A stretch of 64,000 nt of DNA, from positions 8,329,001 to 8,393,000 of the forward strand of contig OY783220.1 in assembly GCA_963678705.1 (NCBI GenBank), given 5' to 3'. Below the pieces are notes generated by a model. It made no database searches. It was not told the origin of the DNA and saw nothing but the letters and a program-made list of their open reading frames with translations. The translations under genes were made by a program, and so were the position numbers. This document shows, piece after piece, positions 54,734 to 64,000 of this stretch. Numbering within the stretch: position 1 is the stretch's first letter; each line of letters opens with the position of its first letter. This DNA comes from Panorpa germanica. Its lineage: Eukaryota > Arthropoda > Insecta > Mecoptera > Panorpidae.

Positions 54734-55907
54734 TATGCGAGTTACTACATTTTTTGTTTTCATTCATATTCAATTCACAGCACCTACTCGCCTGCGTCAT
54801 GACAGTTACACGCATCTTATGACAGGAGTAGAGCTACTGACCTAACAGTATAAACAGGCAGTAACTGTCTACTGTCGGGTCAGCAGCTCTTTTAAATAAA
54901 TTAATTTTAATTTTTTAAATAAATAACCATACTACATAATATAAAACATACCAACAAAGTTCATAGTCCCAGTTGTACCACAGGATGTGAAACACATAAT
55001 CGCTGTTGCAATATTCAAATGTCTGTTTCAATTCAATACATTTGAATCGAGTTCAAAAGAACCAACAACATTATGCATCATTGTATATAAATGTAAAAAA
55101 GCTTTTCATAACAAAATTATAACATTGTCGTTATGTTTAAAACCTTTAAACAAAATACAGAACATATAAACATATAGTTAATACAATGTTTACATTATAA
55201 AATTAGTGAAATATAAACCTAAACCAAAAAAGCTATAAAATTCCCAGAAGTGCAGTCAGTACAAATGAACGTTTGTTTCTTCATTGTCTCGTGTCTCGTC
55301 AATTTGTCGGACCAACAATTTAGCAATCCTCGTGCATCGAACCACGAATGGGACGCTGACAGAGGCGGACTGGTCGGGGTGTAAATATTGCCCAAATAAT
55401 TAACTATTTAACAACTCAAAAGGTTTTAATAAGGGGTCATCCATAAACCACGAGGATTGGCTAGATGAAGAGAGAGAGAGAGAGATATATATATATATAT
55501 AGAGTGAAACTAAATAATTTTATTTGACACATTGGAAGCATGATCGCTCTAGCATCAAAAACTTTTGTTTTCTTAAGCAAATCTTTAGGTAAAAGCTATG
55601 GCAGGGAGAGGGGGGATTATGTTCTAAAGAGAATGACCCCTAAAAGACAGAAGAAATATACCGGAAGGCCATAGTTTTTGCAGTAGACTTAATAAACGTA
55701 AAAAATCATTCAGTTTTTTTCAGTTTCTATGTCATGTCAATATCCAGATAAACTGGTCTCCATTTCGAGGGGATACGGGCTATAACTACCCCCACCCCCC
55801 TCACTTTCCTCTATGGAACATTCTTAATGAAATGCTCTCAAATTGCTACTGTTTCCATTTCAGACACCCTATCTATCATATTTCATAATATATTGTTTTT
55901 ATTACAG
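54734..55907. other. No gene recognised; hairpin and GA/TA microsatellite
   Basis: GAGCTACTGACC (54831-54842) is inverted as GGTCAGCAGCTC (54878-54889) with one mismatch. (GA)n(TA)n lies at about 55469-55502. GGGGTCATCCATAAACCACG at 55434 resembles the motif at 24724. Confidence 0.4.
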
Positions 55908-55964
55908 AAAATTTTACTCAAAATCACTGATGCTATTTTGAACGCCTCTGCGTCAGAGTTTATG
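55908..55964 (+). CDS. Possible 57-bp internal exon, gene unknown
   Basis: A strong acceptor (ATTGTTTTTATTACAG) and a strong donor (GTGAGTAC) enclose 57 bases, a multiple of three. Only one frame is open and it reads KILLKITDAILNASASEFM. The codon composition is GC-richer than the flanks. This is what a small coding exon in a large intron looks like, but the protein is not recognised and no neighbouring exon on the plus strand is certain. Confidence 0.5.
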
Positions 55965-56067
55965 GTGAGTACATTTTTATAAATTCTTGTAGTTACTGTA
56001 GCAAGCATCTTAGAATAAACAAGCCCGACAAAATTTATATGAAATTTTTAATTGTTATTCTTCTTGT

Positions 56068-56286
56068 TATAGTCAAAATCACGATAGATCGGCGGTGACT
56101 TATACTTAAAAGAGGTTATAAGAGCGGTATAAATTTATAATACGATAATGAATTTTGTCTTATTCGCTTCTATATACATTATAGAAAAATAAATGAGTCA
56201 GTGCTTTTTAGTTATATCAGCAGTTTATACCTCACAACTTGTTTTAAATATGACTCACCGCCGAACTCTCGTAACTTCAACCATAA
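56068..56286. mobile_element. MITE-C copy 5
   Basis: TATAGTCAAAATCACGATAG at the left, CACCGCCGAACTCTCGTAAC at the right; about 219 bp. Confidence 0.78.
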
Positions 56287-56334
56287 CAACCTTTTGTGAT
56301 TTAAGAATGGTAGATACCTTTCTTATATACTACT

Positions 56335-56640
56335 TCACAGTCCTAAAAAAAATTCAGCTCGCACCCGGGTCAGTATAACACATTTGGGCGATGTCGAGTG
56401 TAGCAGCAGAAGCTGCAAGTTTACCTGTTGCAGCTTTTTATGTTCACTCGCCGGTACCAAATGATGATCCGAACACCAAAGTTCGACGCATCGTGTGATC
56501 GATGCTGAAACTGCGTGTCCAACGTTCACGTAGAAAGAAGTTCGAGCTATTGTCGATCTTTTGACCCGCGTCAAATGGTTTTTTTCTACCCCCACCACAC
56601 ACTTGATCCACATGTCATGCACTGCTACACGAATCGTCCA
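56335..56640 (-). other. GC-richer patch with a 95-codon frame, unrecognised
   Basis: The minus frame MHDMWIKCVVGVEKNHLTRV continues through NVGHAVSASITRCVELWCSD to a stop at 56335. The composition differs from the flanks and open frames also exist on the other strand. It could be an exon (CAACAG then GTAAAC might be a donor) or a transposon relic. Confidence 0.25.
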
Positions 56641-58359
56641 ACAAAGGAAAGTTTGATACTTGAAAGTTTATTTATTTACTTGAAAGTTTTTGTTAAACGG
56701 TGTCAGTGTCAATAATATCAACAAATTAATAAAATAAATAAATCATTCGGATCAAACATTCGTCCCACCGTGTAGTAGGTAACTTGCCATGTCAATCTTC
56801 CAAATTCTTACGTATATGACACCATTATGTTTCTTTTCTGGTTATCACTTGTTACTCAATATTTCTTAGTCCAGTTCGTCGCTGGACAGTGAACTAGTCA
56901 ACAAGTCAGTCATTCAACCAATAGGCGCTGAGCAGAGACATTCAGTCTAGACAACTGTTTTATTTGATTTATATATTTTATAATTTCACCAACTAACAAT
57001 AGAGTAACTATTCAAAATTACCACGAAAAATAATCTAAATGACAGTTAATTAAATGTTAATTATGTTGGGAAACTATTCTCTCTCTTTCCGTTCTGAAAA
57101 AATTGTGTGTGCTAATATATGTAATAGTGATGGGAACTGTGCAAAAAATAAACCATTTTTAATCGAAATTGTGAATCATTTATTTAACATATGGTTGACA
57201 TATTACTACATTGTCTAGAACGTTTATATTCGTGATGAAATGGTGGTGTTTCATCATAGGTTGCATCTTCTCCCAGACCTATAAACAGTGCCAGGAAAAG
57301 ATATTGAAAGCTTGTGGTCTATTATGTTAGTTACAGTTTCGTACAGGTTGCATAAATGAGCTTGTGAACCATGTTTTAAAAATGTCTATAAAACTAAACT
57401 ATGGGGCTTATTTTGCAACTTCTTACCTAACATCTGTTAACTTCTAAACTAAGCTATGTAAGTTAATTTATATTAGGCTCATGATTTCGTTTAGGACCAA
57501 GGGAGGGTCATATAATAATGTTTAGGACTAGACGAGGTTTACTTTACAGTATTTAGTATGAAAAGTGGAGTAAAAATCCCTTTTTAGGATCAGGATAGGT
57601 TTAAAATTTCGACTCGGGTTTACACAAAACTATCAGAAGACCTTAAATAAAAAGCAAAATGGATCCCATATCTTGGAACTAGCATAAGTAGCCTGATGTG
57701 TAAATTAGAGGGCGTTGAAAAATCGTCAGGTAAGCTGTTACAAAATAAACCTACAAAATACCTACGGTATAAAAACGTCACGATAAAAAAAAACTCGTCA
57801 TGTAAACGTATATATAAGTTTATTTCAAATTCTTTTGTTGCGATATCAACCTAGTCAATATCAATATCAAACATTATTAAAAAATTATGCAAAATAACTT
57901 TAAACTTTAAAATATGATGTATCGCGAAAAGTAATTTTACTTAAACTTGTCAAGAAAGCAATTTTCTTATCTCATAATTCATAGCAACATTAATGACGAT
58001 TCAATTTTCTCTATCGGTACAGCTATACTTAATCCATACTGTATATCTATCTAGTACCATACTGTATATATATATTCACATCTAAAGTGGAATCGCACAT
58101 TATGTGTTATCTATTTTTTGATGCTGTCAAAACTGTCAGAGCTGTCATTATGATGCTACTGCAAAATATAAACTAGTGAACGCATTGCCTCACAGTTCAG
58201 TGCGTTCATTGTTTAAATACAAATAAAAGGAACTCATAATTGAGTGAAAGCACACCCACATGTAACAAATGAACCATTTTTAAGGCAATGGCAGAGTTGT
58301 CCAATTGGTAAAAGCTAGGACTAATTTATATCTTAAGCAATGTTGACATAGTGCTGAAG
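56641..58359. other. Long AT-rich stretch, nothing recognised
   Basis: A hAT-like string AGTGATGGGAAC at about 57126 has no partner. No exon or RNA gene seen. Confidence 0.4.
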
Positions 58360-58590
58360 CAGAGATGTGCACAAATGCTTTTCAAAAGCATTTAAATACA
58401 AAATGCAAATACCTCGTTATTTTCTTATTTCAAATACAAAATAAAAAATAAATTTCATGTTAGTATTTAAATAGAAAATACAAAATACGTATTTTAAAAA
58501 TACTTTAGAGAAAATAGAATACTCTTTATGTTACTAATATAAATGTTATTTTTTTTTAATAATTATGAGAATTCTCTTTGATAAAGACCA
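58360..58590. mobile_element. hAT-like element E, copy 2 (left part)
   Basis: CAGAGATGTGCACAAATGCT and then about 230 bp closely matching 35424-35650. The right end is missing. Confidence 0.75.
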
Positions 58591-58974
58591 TGTCCTTGAG
58601 GCTGAACTTTTTAACTAATTACGATAATTAATAATAAATTCAACATCTGTGCTCCTCGTAATAATAAGTAATATTATTTTATACAAATTAAAAATAACGT
58701 AACAACCCAATTGGATAATTTAAATAGTAATATTACTTTTTTAAATATAATTTATAACATACTTATTAAATGTTTTTTAAATTTATTTTTACCGCTCCCA
58801 AAATAAAATATTAAAGTAATTCAAATAAATGAGAACCAACAGCTGAACACGGATAAAAAAAGAGGAATTAAATTAAAAATGAAGGTTAACGTTTGACAAC
58901 CCTCCCCAGTCAAAAATAAATATAAACATGATATATAATTTAGGGTTGGGCTGCATTGCACATGACTCTGTAAG

Positions 58975-59839
58975 CAGACCCCTCTTTCCCATTGGGCACT
59001 TTGGGCAAGTGCCCAGGGCCCCGCGATCGATAGGGGCCCCCCTCAGATCAAATACAAAGTTCCTAGTTCCTGTCAGATCATCAAACGATAACCAATATTT
59101 ATTACCAAAAAACTTATTTGATTCGAAGAAATCGAACCTAAATTACTGACTAAAATACCAACTTACTCGCTTTTACTCGTAAATGCGCGAAGCTATTCTA
59201 CTCTCGCCCAAAAATTAGGCTTTCCGACTTCAGCATGCTTAGATAAATTTAAATATATAATGGTATACTAAGCACATACCCATTTTAAAGAAAAATCATC
59301 AGTAGTACACTCATCATTTTTTGTAGAGCATTTAATTTCCTATAAGCATAAATATAGTTCAATTTTTTTAGCTTGATGGTTTAGAAGTTCTTAAAACAGA
59401 ATTTGAAAGAAGAATAAAAATCTAAAATTGCGATGATAGACCTGTTAATTTTGATTTTAAGGGGTCAAACTTTCACAAAAATTTTTTTTTGACATCCCGA
59501 ATAAGATTTTCAATGTACCTTTAAAAAAAAAATACTTGATTTTTTTTGGCCCAGTCTAATATAAATGCTAATAATATGTACATATTTTATTTATTTACAA
59601 TGAATTTTAATAAAACAATGGAATTTGTGATCTGATAGATTTGTTTTTTTGAGAACTTCAGTTCTCAAACTTATATTACATTTATCTATTCGTTTCATGT
59701 GATTGTTAATAAAAATAAATATTTAACCTTGTTTGTCTAGTTTCTTTGTCTATTCTAACAAAATAGTGTTCTGTCAAAGTCATAGGGGCCCCATTATCCT
59801 AACATGCCCAGGGCCTCCAATAGGTTAAAGACGGCCCTG
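58975..59839. mobile_element. hAT element with perfect 8-bp duplication
   Basis: 865 bp. The left end CAGACCCCTCTTTCCCATTG and the inverse of the right end CAGGGCCGTCTTTAACC are imperfect TIRs, and GGGCCC-rich subterminal sequence lies inside both ends. TCTGTAAG is repeated exactly at 58967-58974 and 59840-59847. No transposase frame. Confidence 0.85.
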
Positions 59840-59914
59840 TCTGTAAGGGCTATAAATAATATAGGCATACAATAATTAATTAACAAACAAATATTTCATA
59901 TCATAGGATAGTGG

Positions 59915-60539
59915 AAAAAAATATGAATTGTTGTTATATGTAAAATTAATATTGAACGAGTTAAGTATCATTCCCACTCACTGCTTTAATTTTATGTTGA
60001 ATTTTGTATTTAATTTAAATTGTTTAGCATATTCAATATGCGTAGTCATTAACAGTACCATTTTTAATTTAATTTATTTTTTAAGTTTTTTTAGAACCTT
60101 ACAAGGTCCAATGTTTTAAATTAAAAATATTAAATTAAGAAAAACTATATTATATTATAACCTCCAAAATGTGACAATCTGTCAAAATGCAGTAGGAATT
60201 ACTTTTAAAAGAAGTTTAATGTTAGTTTTTGAAAAATATAGAACTGAAAACAATTTCTATTACTAATTGTTATTAAAACAGCAATTTTAATTATCTCACA
60301 TACAATTTTGTCGAACTGTCCAAATTTATATTACTAACGATGCATATGCACCAACTAAATTAACTAAACTTAGATTAAAACATAAATAAGAGAAGGAATT
60401 CTTAAACGAGAACCTTAAATCTAGATTACAATATTAAATAAAAACAGTAAATTAAATATCAAAACAGTGAGTGGGAATGAGGCTTTAATCATTTAAATTT
60501 AAAAATGGAAGTAAAACAAAAGAGAGGGGTAAACGCTAG
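59915..60539 (+). mobile_element. Helitron-like fragment interrupted by MITE-A
   Basis: Matches 21390-21549 on both sides of MITE-A copy 6: TTGTTATATGTAAAATTAAT before it, AATTTAAAAATGGAAGTAAA and GGGGTAAACGCTAG after it. The terminal hairpin is eroded. Confidence 0.65.
59964..60484 (+). mobile_element. MITE-A copy 6, full length with TTA duplication
   Basis: 521 bp from AGTATCATTCCCACTCACTG to CAGTGAGTGGGAATGAGGCT. TTA stands on both sides (59961-59963 and 60485-60487). The paralogous site at about 21434 lacks the element, confirming the boundaries. Confidence 0.9.
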
Positions 60540-61226
60540 TGTTTATTATATGGTTTCTATATTCGTTTATTTTTTAACTGTTTATCCTTTAGCGAATTAA
60601 TTATTTGCTACTCATGGAATACATTTATTTCATCTTCGGGAATCGAAGGAGAACTACAAGGTAGTTCATATGCCATAAGTAGTTTTTAATATTAATATTT
60701 ATCTAAGTTGTTGGGCTCCAATGCTTCACAAACATTAGAAGATCGCTAGAGTGCAACTGCACTTACAAGTTCATAACATTCTGCATCTACAATACACAAC
60801 TTAATTCAACTCATAATAAGAAAAGCTAAGATACTTAGTGATGCAATAAGCATCTGTCAACTAGCGAATTAATTTTTAAGATAAATTAGTCCTTTAAAAA
60901 TCTTAAGTAACTTTAATAAGAACAAAGAATGCGTTAATTATTTTAATTAACATTTTTATGTAATTTATGTTAAATAAAACACATGGTATATGTCATCCAT
61001 CATTTTCTTATATAAATATCGAATTTTTTATTATTTTTATTACATTTGTTTAACGTTGGCCTATAGCTGATGCCTATCATCGACTCCTTTTTAATATTAA
61101 ATTGAAAAAATAACGGTTTCAGCCATTAATAACTCATATAATATTTGCCAGTGACTTTATTTTTCATTAAAATATATTTTTTTCGGCAAAAAGCGATTTA
61201 TTAGAGCCTCACAGTTTGCGATACAA
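60540..61226. other. AT-rich stretch, nothing recognised
   Basis: No frame, repeat family or RNA gene seen. Confidence 0.45.
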
Positions 61227-61855
61227 AATGGGCTTGTGTCCTCATTTTTTAGTGGTCGATTTTTCAATTGTTGATTGAAATTGATGTTAATAAATGTGTA
61301 TTGGCGTATCTATTTTATTAAATATCTAAATATTGACGGAAATATAGCAATTAAAAGTTTGAATTGTAGTTTTAGCGCTAGAAATGGTCGGCCATATTTT
61401 TATGACTTGAAATGCATTTTAACGTCAGTTATTTGTTGAGTATGTCAGTGTTGTGGTAATGTTTTGTAGCTGTTGGTACTCAAACAATCCAGTCAAGTCA
61501 AAGAATAATAAGTTTTTACTTTATTTAACCCTGTTAAGGCATAGATATAATATTGAAATTTTATTGTTCCTTGAAATAACTGTAAATAATATTTGATATT
61601 TTGATATATAAATATATATAGCAGAGATTTATGATCTGTAAGGTTGGTATGTTGGGATGTCACATGCATTTGGAGTTTGTACAACGTTGAATCCCTTTAA
61701 TAATTTAAGAGACAAAATGACTTTTTTAATTGTTAATATCTCCTAACATATAAGGAGTTATTAAAAAATAATTGAACATTTGAGGTTCTAGTAAACAACT
61801 TTATCAATATATAGTACACTTTTATAGAAATTAAGACATAGGACACAAGCCCATT
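61227..61855 (-). mobile_element. MITE-B copy 7, full length
   Basis: AATGGGCTTGTGTCCTCA and GGACACAAGCCCATT form 15-16 bp TIRs; reverse of copy 1. Confidence 0.88.
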
Positions 61856-62682
61856 ATAAAATTTATATTAATTCCTATGTACAATGTATAAGTCTATTAC
61901 ACAACTATGTATATACTCGTATATATAATGAATAACTAAATATAAATACGCTCATTTTTTACAGTTTTGGTATTACAAGTAGTAAGAGCGCTTCACGCTG
62001 AATGTAAATAAAAACACTTCGTGGCTCTTGCACTCCGATTGCACTCATAAAAAAAGCGATATATTTTTTATTTGCAAATGTACTCAACAAACCAACTTTC
62101 TCGTACATTAAATTGCTTAACTTAAATCGATGCAGCGGATTGTTGTTGTTGTTGTTTTTGTGTTTGCGGAGCGTTTTACACTTGAATGAAATGGCAACAT
62201 ACTCGTACGAACACCATTTTGTATCACAGACTGCATTACTGTTGCATTTTTATTTTAGAAACGAAATTACATGATATAAAACAGCTACTGGCTATAGGAG
62301 ATGCTATATCATAGTGCTGCATATTTAACTAAACTGAATGTATATGATTTATGTTTGCGCAATATCGTCAGACAGAAAAACTAATGAAGACGTTAAGATT
62401 ATTTGAGATACTTTAGATTATTTATAATCTTGTAGTTCGATAAGTAACGTATATGTTGGCAAGAGAGCATTGGTTTCCATTGGAAGGTTGATGAACTTTA
62501 AATATTACATTCAAAGGTAATTTGATAATTCACTGACTCTTTGAATTTCCCGCGCAGCTCTCGTCAACTGTCATCTATTGATACCTTACAAACAATTTGG
62601 ATCCAAAGGGCAAATCCAAAATTTCGAAGGCATTTTGGATCAAAAACGGAAGCGACAGTTTCAGAGGCAAAAATACATTATC
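61856..62682. other. AT-rich stretch, one weak exon candidate
   Basis: At 61971, ATTTTTTACAG precedes a short frame LVLQVVRALHAECK ending TAA with AATAAA overlapping. It is too short to call. A GTT microsatellite lies at about 62142-62155. Confidence 0.3.
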
Positions 62683-62825
62683 CCACTCCATAAATTTAAG
62701 CTTTAAAATACGAAATTTCTTTTCCTGAACGTACCCAAATATATTTTCTACCTGTGGCTTGGAACGTGCTTCGAAAAATCTTACTCAAATTGTAATCAGG
62801 CTATTCGACATTACTACGATACGAT
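62683..62825 (+). repeat. Dispersed repeat J, copy 3
   Basis: TTTAAAATACGAAATTTCTT, CGTGCTTCGAAAAATC and GACATTACTACGATACGA match 28553-28738. Confidence 0.65.
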
Positions 62826-62942
62826 ATTTGTAGGGTAGTTAAGACATTTATGGTAAAGTAAGGTTTATAATAAATCTTGGTTGGTTGAGAATTAAGAATT
62901 GAGAAAATGGCACTTGTTATTCACATACGTTAGAAACCTCTT

Positions 62943-63006
62943 CACGATGGTACAGTGACCGAGAGTGTTGATGCTTGATGCTTCGGGTTCGATTCCCACT
63001 CCGTGT
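62943..63006 (+). repeat. tRNA-like sequence, possible SINE head
   Basis: A-box-like TGGTACAGTGA and a perfect B box GGTTCGATTCC about 38 bases apart, followed by CACTCCGTG. No cloverleaf can be drawn, so this is not a tRNA gene. It resembles 8634-8678 (minus). Confidence 0.4.
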
Positions 63007-63129
63007 ATTTGATATTGTCATACATTTAAGTATACGTTCATTATCATACAGGACAAGCATCTACAGATCTTTATATATGTACAAAACTATTATAAAACTG
63101 TTGCACGAGTATTTGTATCGAAAACTTCA

Positions 63130-63400
63130 ACTTTTAGAAACAGCGATTGAACAGCGATGGCAGATAATTAGGACATGTAGAAAGAATGGATCAAAATAGA
63201 AACGTCTAGATTGGGGCACAGAGATGCAACACAGAAGGCAAGATCAAGAGCGAGATGGAAAAGAACAAGTTGATAAAGACCTTACTAAAATGGGTTGTTA
63301 CATTGAAAGAAATCGAATGAAAAAAGTCTTAAAACACGCCAAGGCGCTCTACAAGTGCTGTACCAAATTTCAAGGAAGGAAGTTCAAAACAAAATAAGAC
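63130..63400 (+). pseudogene. Degenerate non-LTR reverse transcriptase C-terminus
   Basis: Frames shift along this stretch. One reads RWQIIRT, another HVERMDQNRNV, another EQVDKDLTKMGCYIERNRMK. The order RW..GHVxRM, R-rich linker, W..xVxKDLxxxG is that of endonuclease/reverse-transcriptase C-termini of RTE/CR1-type retrotransposons. Stops and shifts make it non-functional. Confidence 0.5.
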
Positions 63401-64000
63401 ACTGGAACAAATTGGAGTTGCAATGACAAATAAACTACTTGATAAAAAAGTACTTGACACAATTTTGCATAATATTAATTTAAAGATTAGAAAATGATGT
63501 TACTGGAGCAATGTTTCGGTGATTCGTTCCTGCTCTTCTCACTTCCTACAGTAGCTTAACCAACGGATATTTATGCATACACAAACCAAAAAGGAGATAT
63601 ACTATACATATTAAGCAGTCACTTAAGTTATGCAAATCACTTTTATAATAAATGACAGCCGTATAAATTGACAAATCCTCAAATCCTTTAACACAATAAT
63701 TTTATGAATATTCCTAGTGGGAGTCAAGAATTAATTTTCTAAAATATGAATATTTCTATTGTCAGTAATTAGTTGCTGTCAACAACAATAAGAACCGTAT
63801 ATTGAAATGTCCGTATCGAATGTTTGATTGTTCAATTTACGTAAAGGAACAATTGGTACACAGCTTGACGTCCTCTGTACCGGAAGTAAAACATTTGTTT
63901 AATGTTTTCATGTAGCAGAAAACTTCACGGTCTCGCATCGCATTTAGATGCAATTATGTAACAAACCAATGTACGATACGAGTATACTCATCCCACTCCC
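63401..64000. other. AT-rich stretch to window end, nothing recognised
   Basis: No gene, repeat or RNA gene seen. Confidence 0.45.

Noticed and set aside
58285..58330. GGCAGAGTTGTCCAATTGG, resembling a tRNA D-arm
   Set aside because: No matching acceptor, anticodon or T arm follows.
1..64000. CRISPR arrays, operons, or a clustered defence or biosynthetic system
   Set aside because: No direct-repeat/spacer array and no run of adjacent long ORFs; the window is eukaryotic and dominated by mobile elements.

Overview
This is a repeat-dense, AT-rich nuclear window from an arthropod, most likely an insect. Nothing in it looks prokaryotic: there are no operons, no Shine-Dalgarno-led ORF strings and no CRISPR. 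The signals are eukaryotic. They include GT-AG exons of a matrix metalloproteinase, a long exon of a mitochondrial-type CoA-transferase, a nuclear tRNA-Lys with internal A and B boxes and a T-run terminator, jockey-like and RNase H-bearing non-LTR retrotransposons, Helitrons, and hAT and PIF/Harbinger-like DNA elements with target-site duplications (TSDs). I cannot name the order or species from sequence alone.

Host genes are sparse. (1) The minus strand at 22474-23895 carries the 3' terminal exon of a 4-hydroxybutyrate/acetyl-CoA transferase-family enzyme. (2) The minus strand at 41885-44384 carries two adjacent exons of a secreted zinc matrix metalloproteinase: the prodomain, then the cysteine switch and furin site. 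They are separated by a 2.2 kb intron that contains a Helitron. (3) tRNA-Lys(UUU) lies at 27914-27986. (4) Several short exon-like frames have good splice signals but no family I recognise: 711-746, 16268-16432, 34637-34777, 47127-47300 and 55908-55964. (5) A short in-frame eEF2 fragment at 31418-31579 looks like a relic.

The rest is mostly mobile DNA, often nested. At least four TIR families recur. MITE-A is about 0.5 kb with TTA TSDs. MITE-B is about 0.63 kb with GGGCTTGTGTCCT ends. MITE-C is about 0.2 kb with long GTTCGGCGGCGA arms. MITE-D is about 0.25 kb with CAGTAAACA ends. There are also single hAT elements with 8-bp TSDs, a PIF-like element with a TAA TSD next to the tRNA, three Helitron termini, fragments of two non-LTR families, possible tRNA-derived SINEs, and smaller dispersed repeats.

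Layout: 1-22 kb is TE relics with a few possible exons. 22.4-23.9 kb is the CoA-transferase. 25-31 kb holds MITEs, the PIF-like element and the tRNA. 31-41 kb holds the eEF2 relic, hATs and duplicated blocks. 41.9-44.4 kb is the MMP. 44.9-53.4 kb is a nested jockey/Helitron/MITE zone with an unclassified 851-bp TIR element flanked by AACT. 53.4-64 kb holds MITEs, a hAT and a degenerate reverse-transcriptase tail. I found no multi-gene system. The most unusual item is the 851-bp TIR element with an exon-like acidic C-terminal frame inside it.
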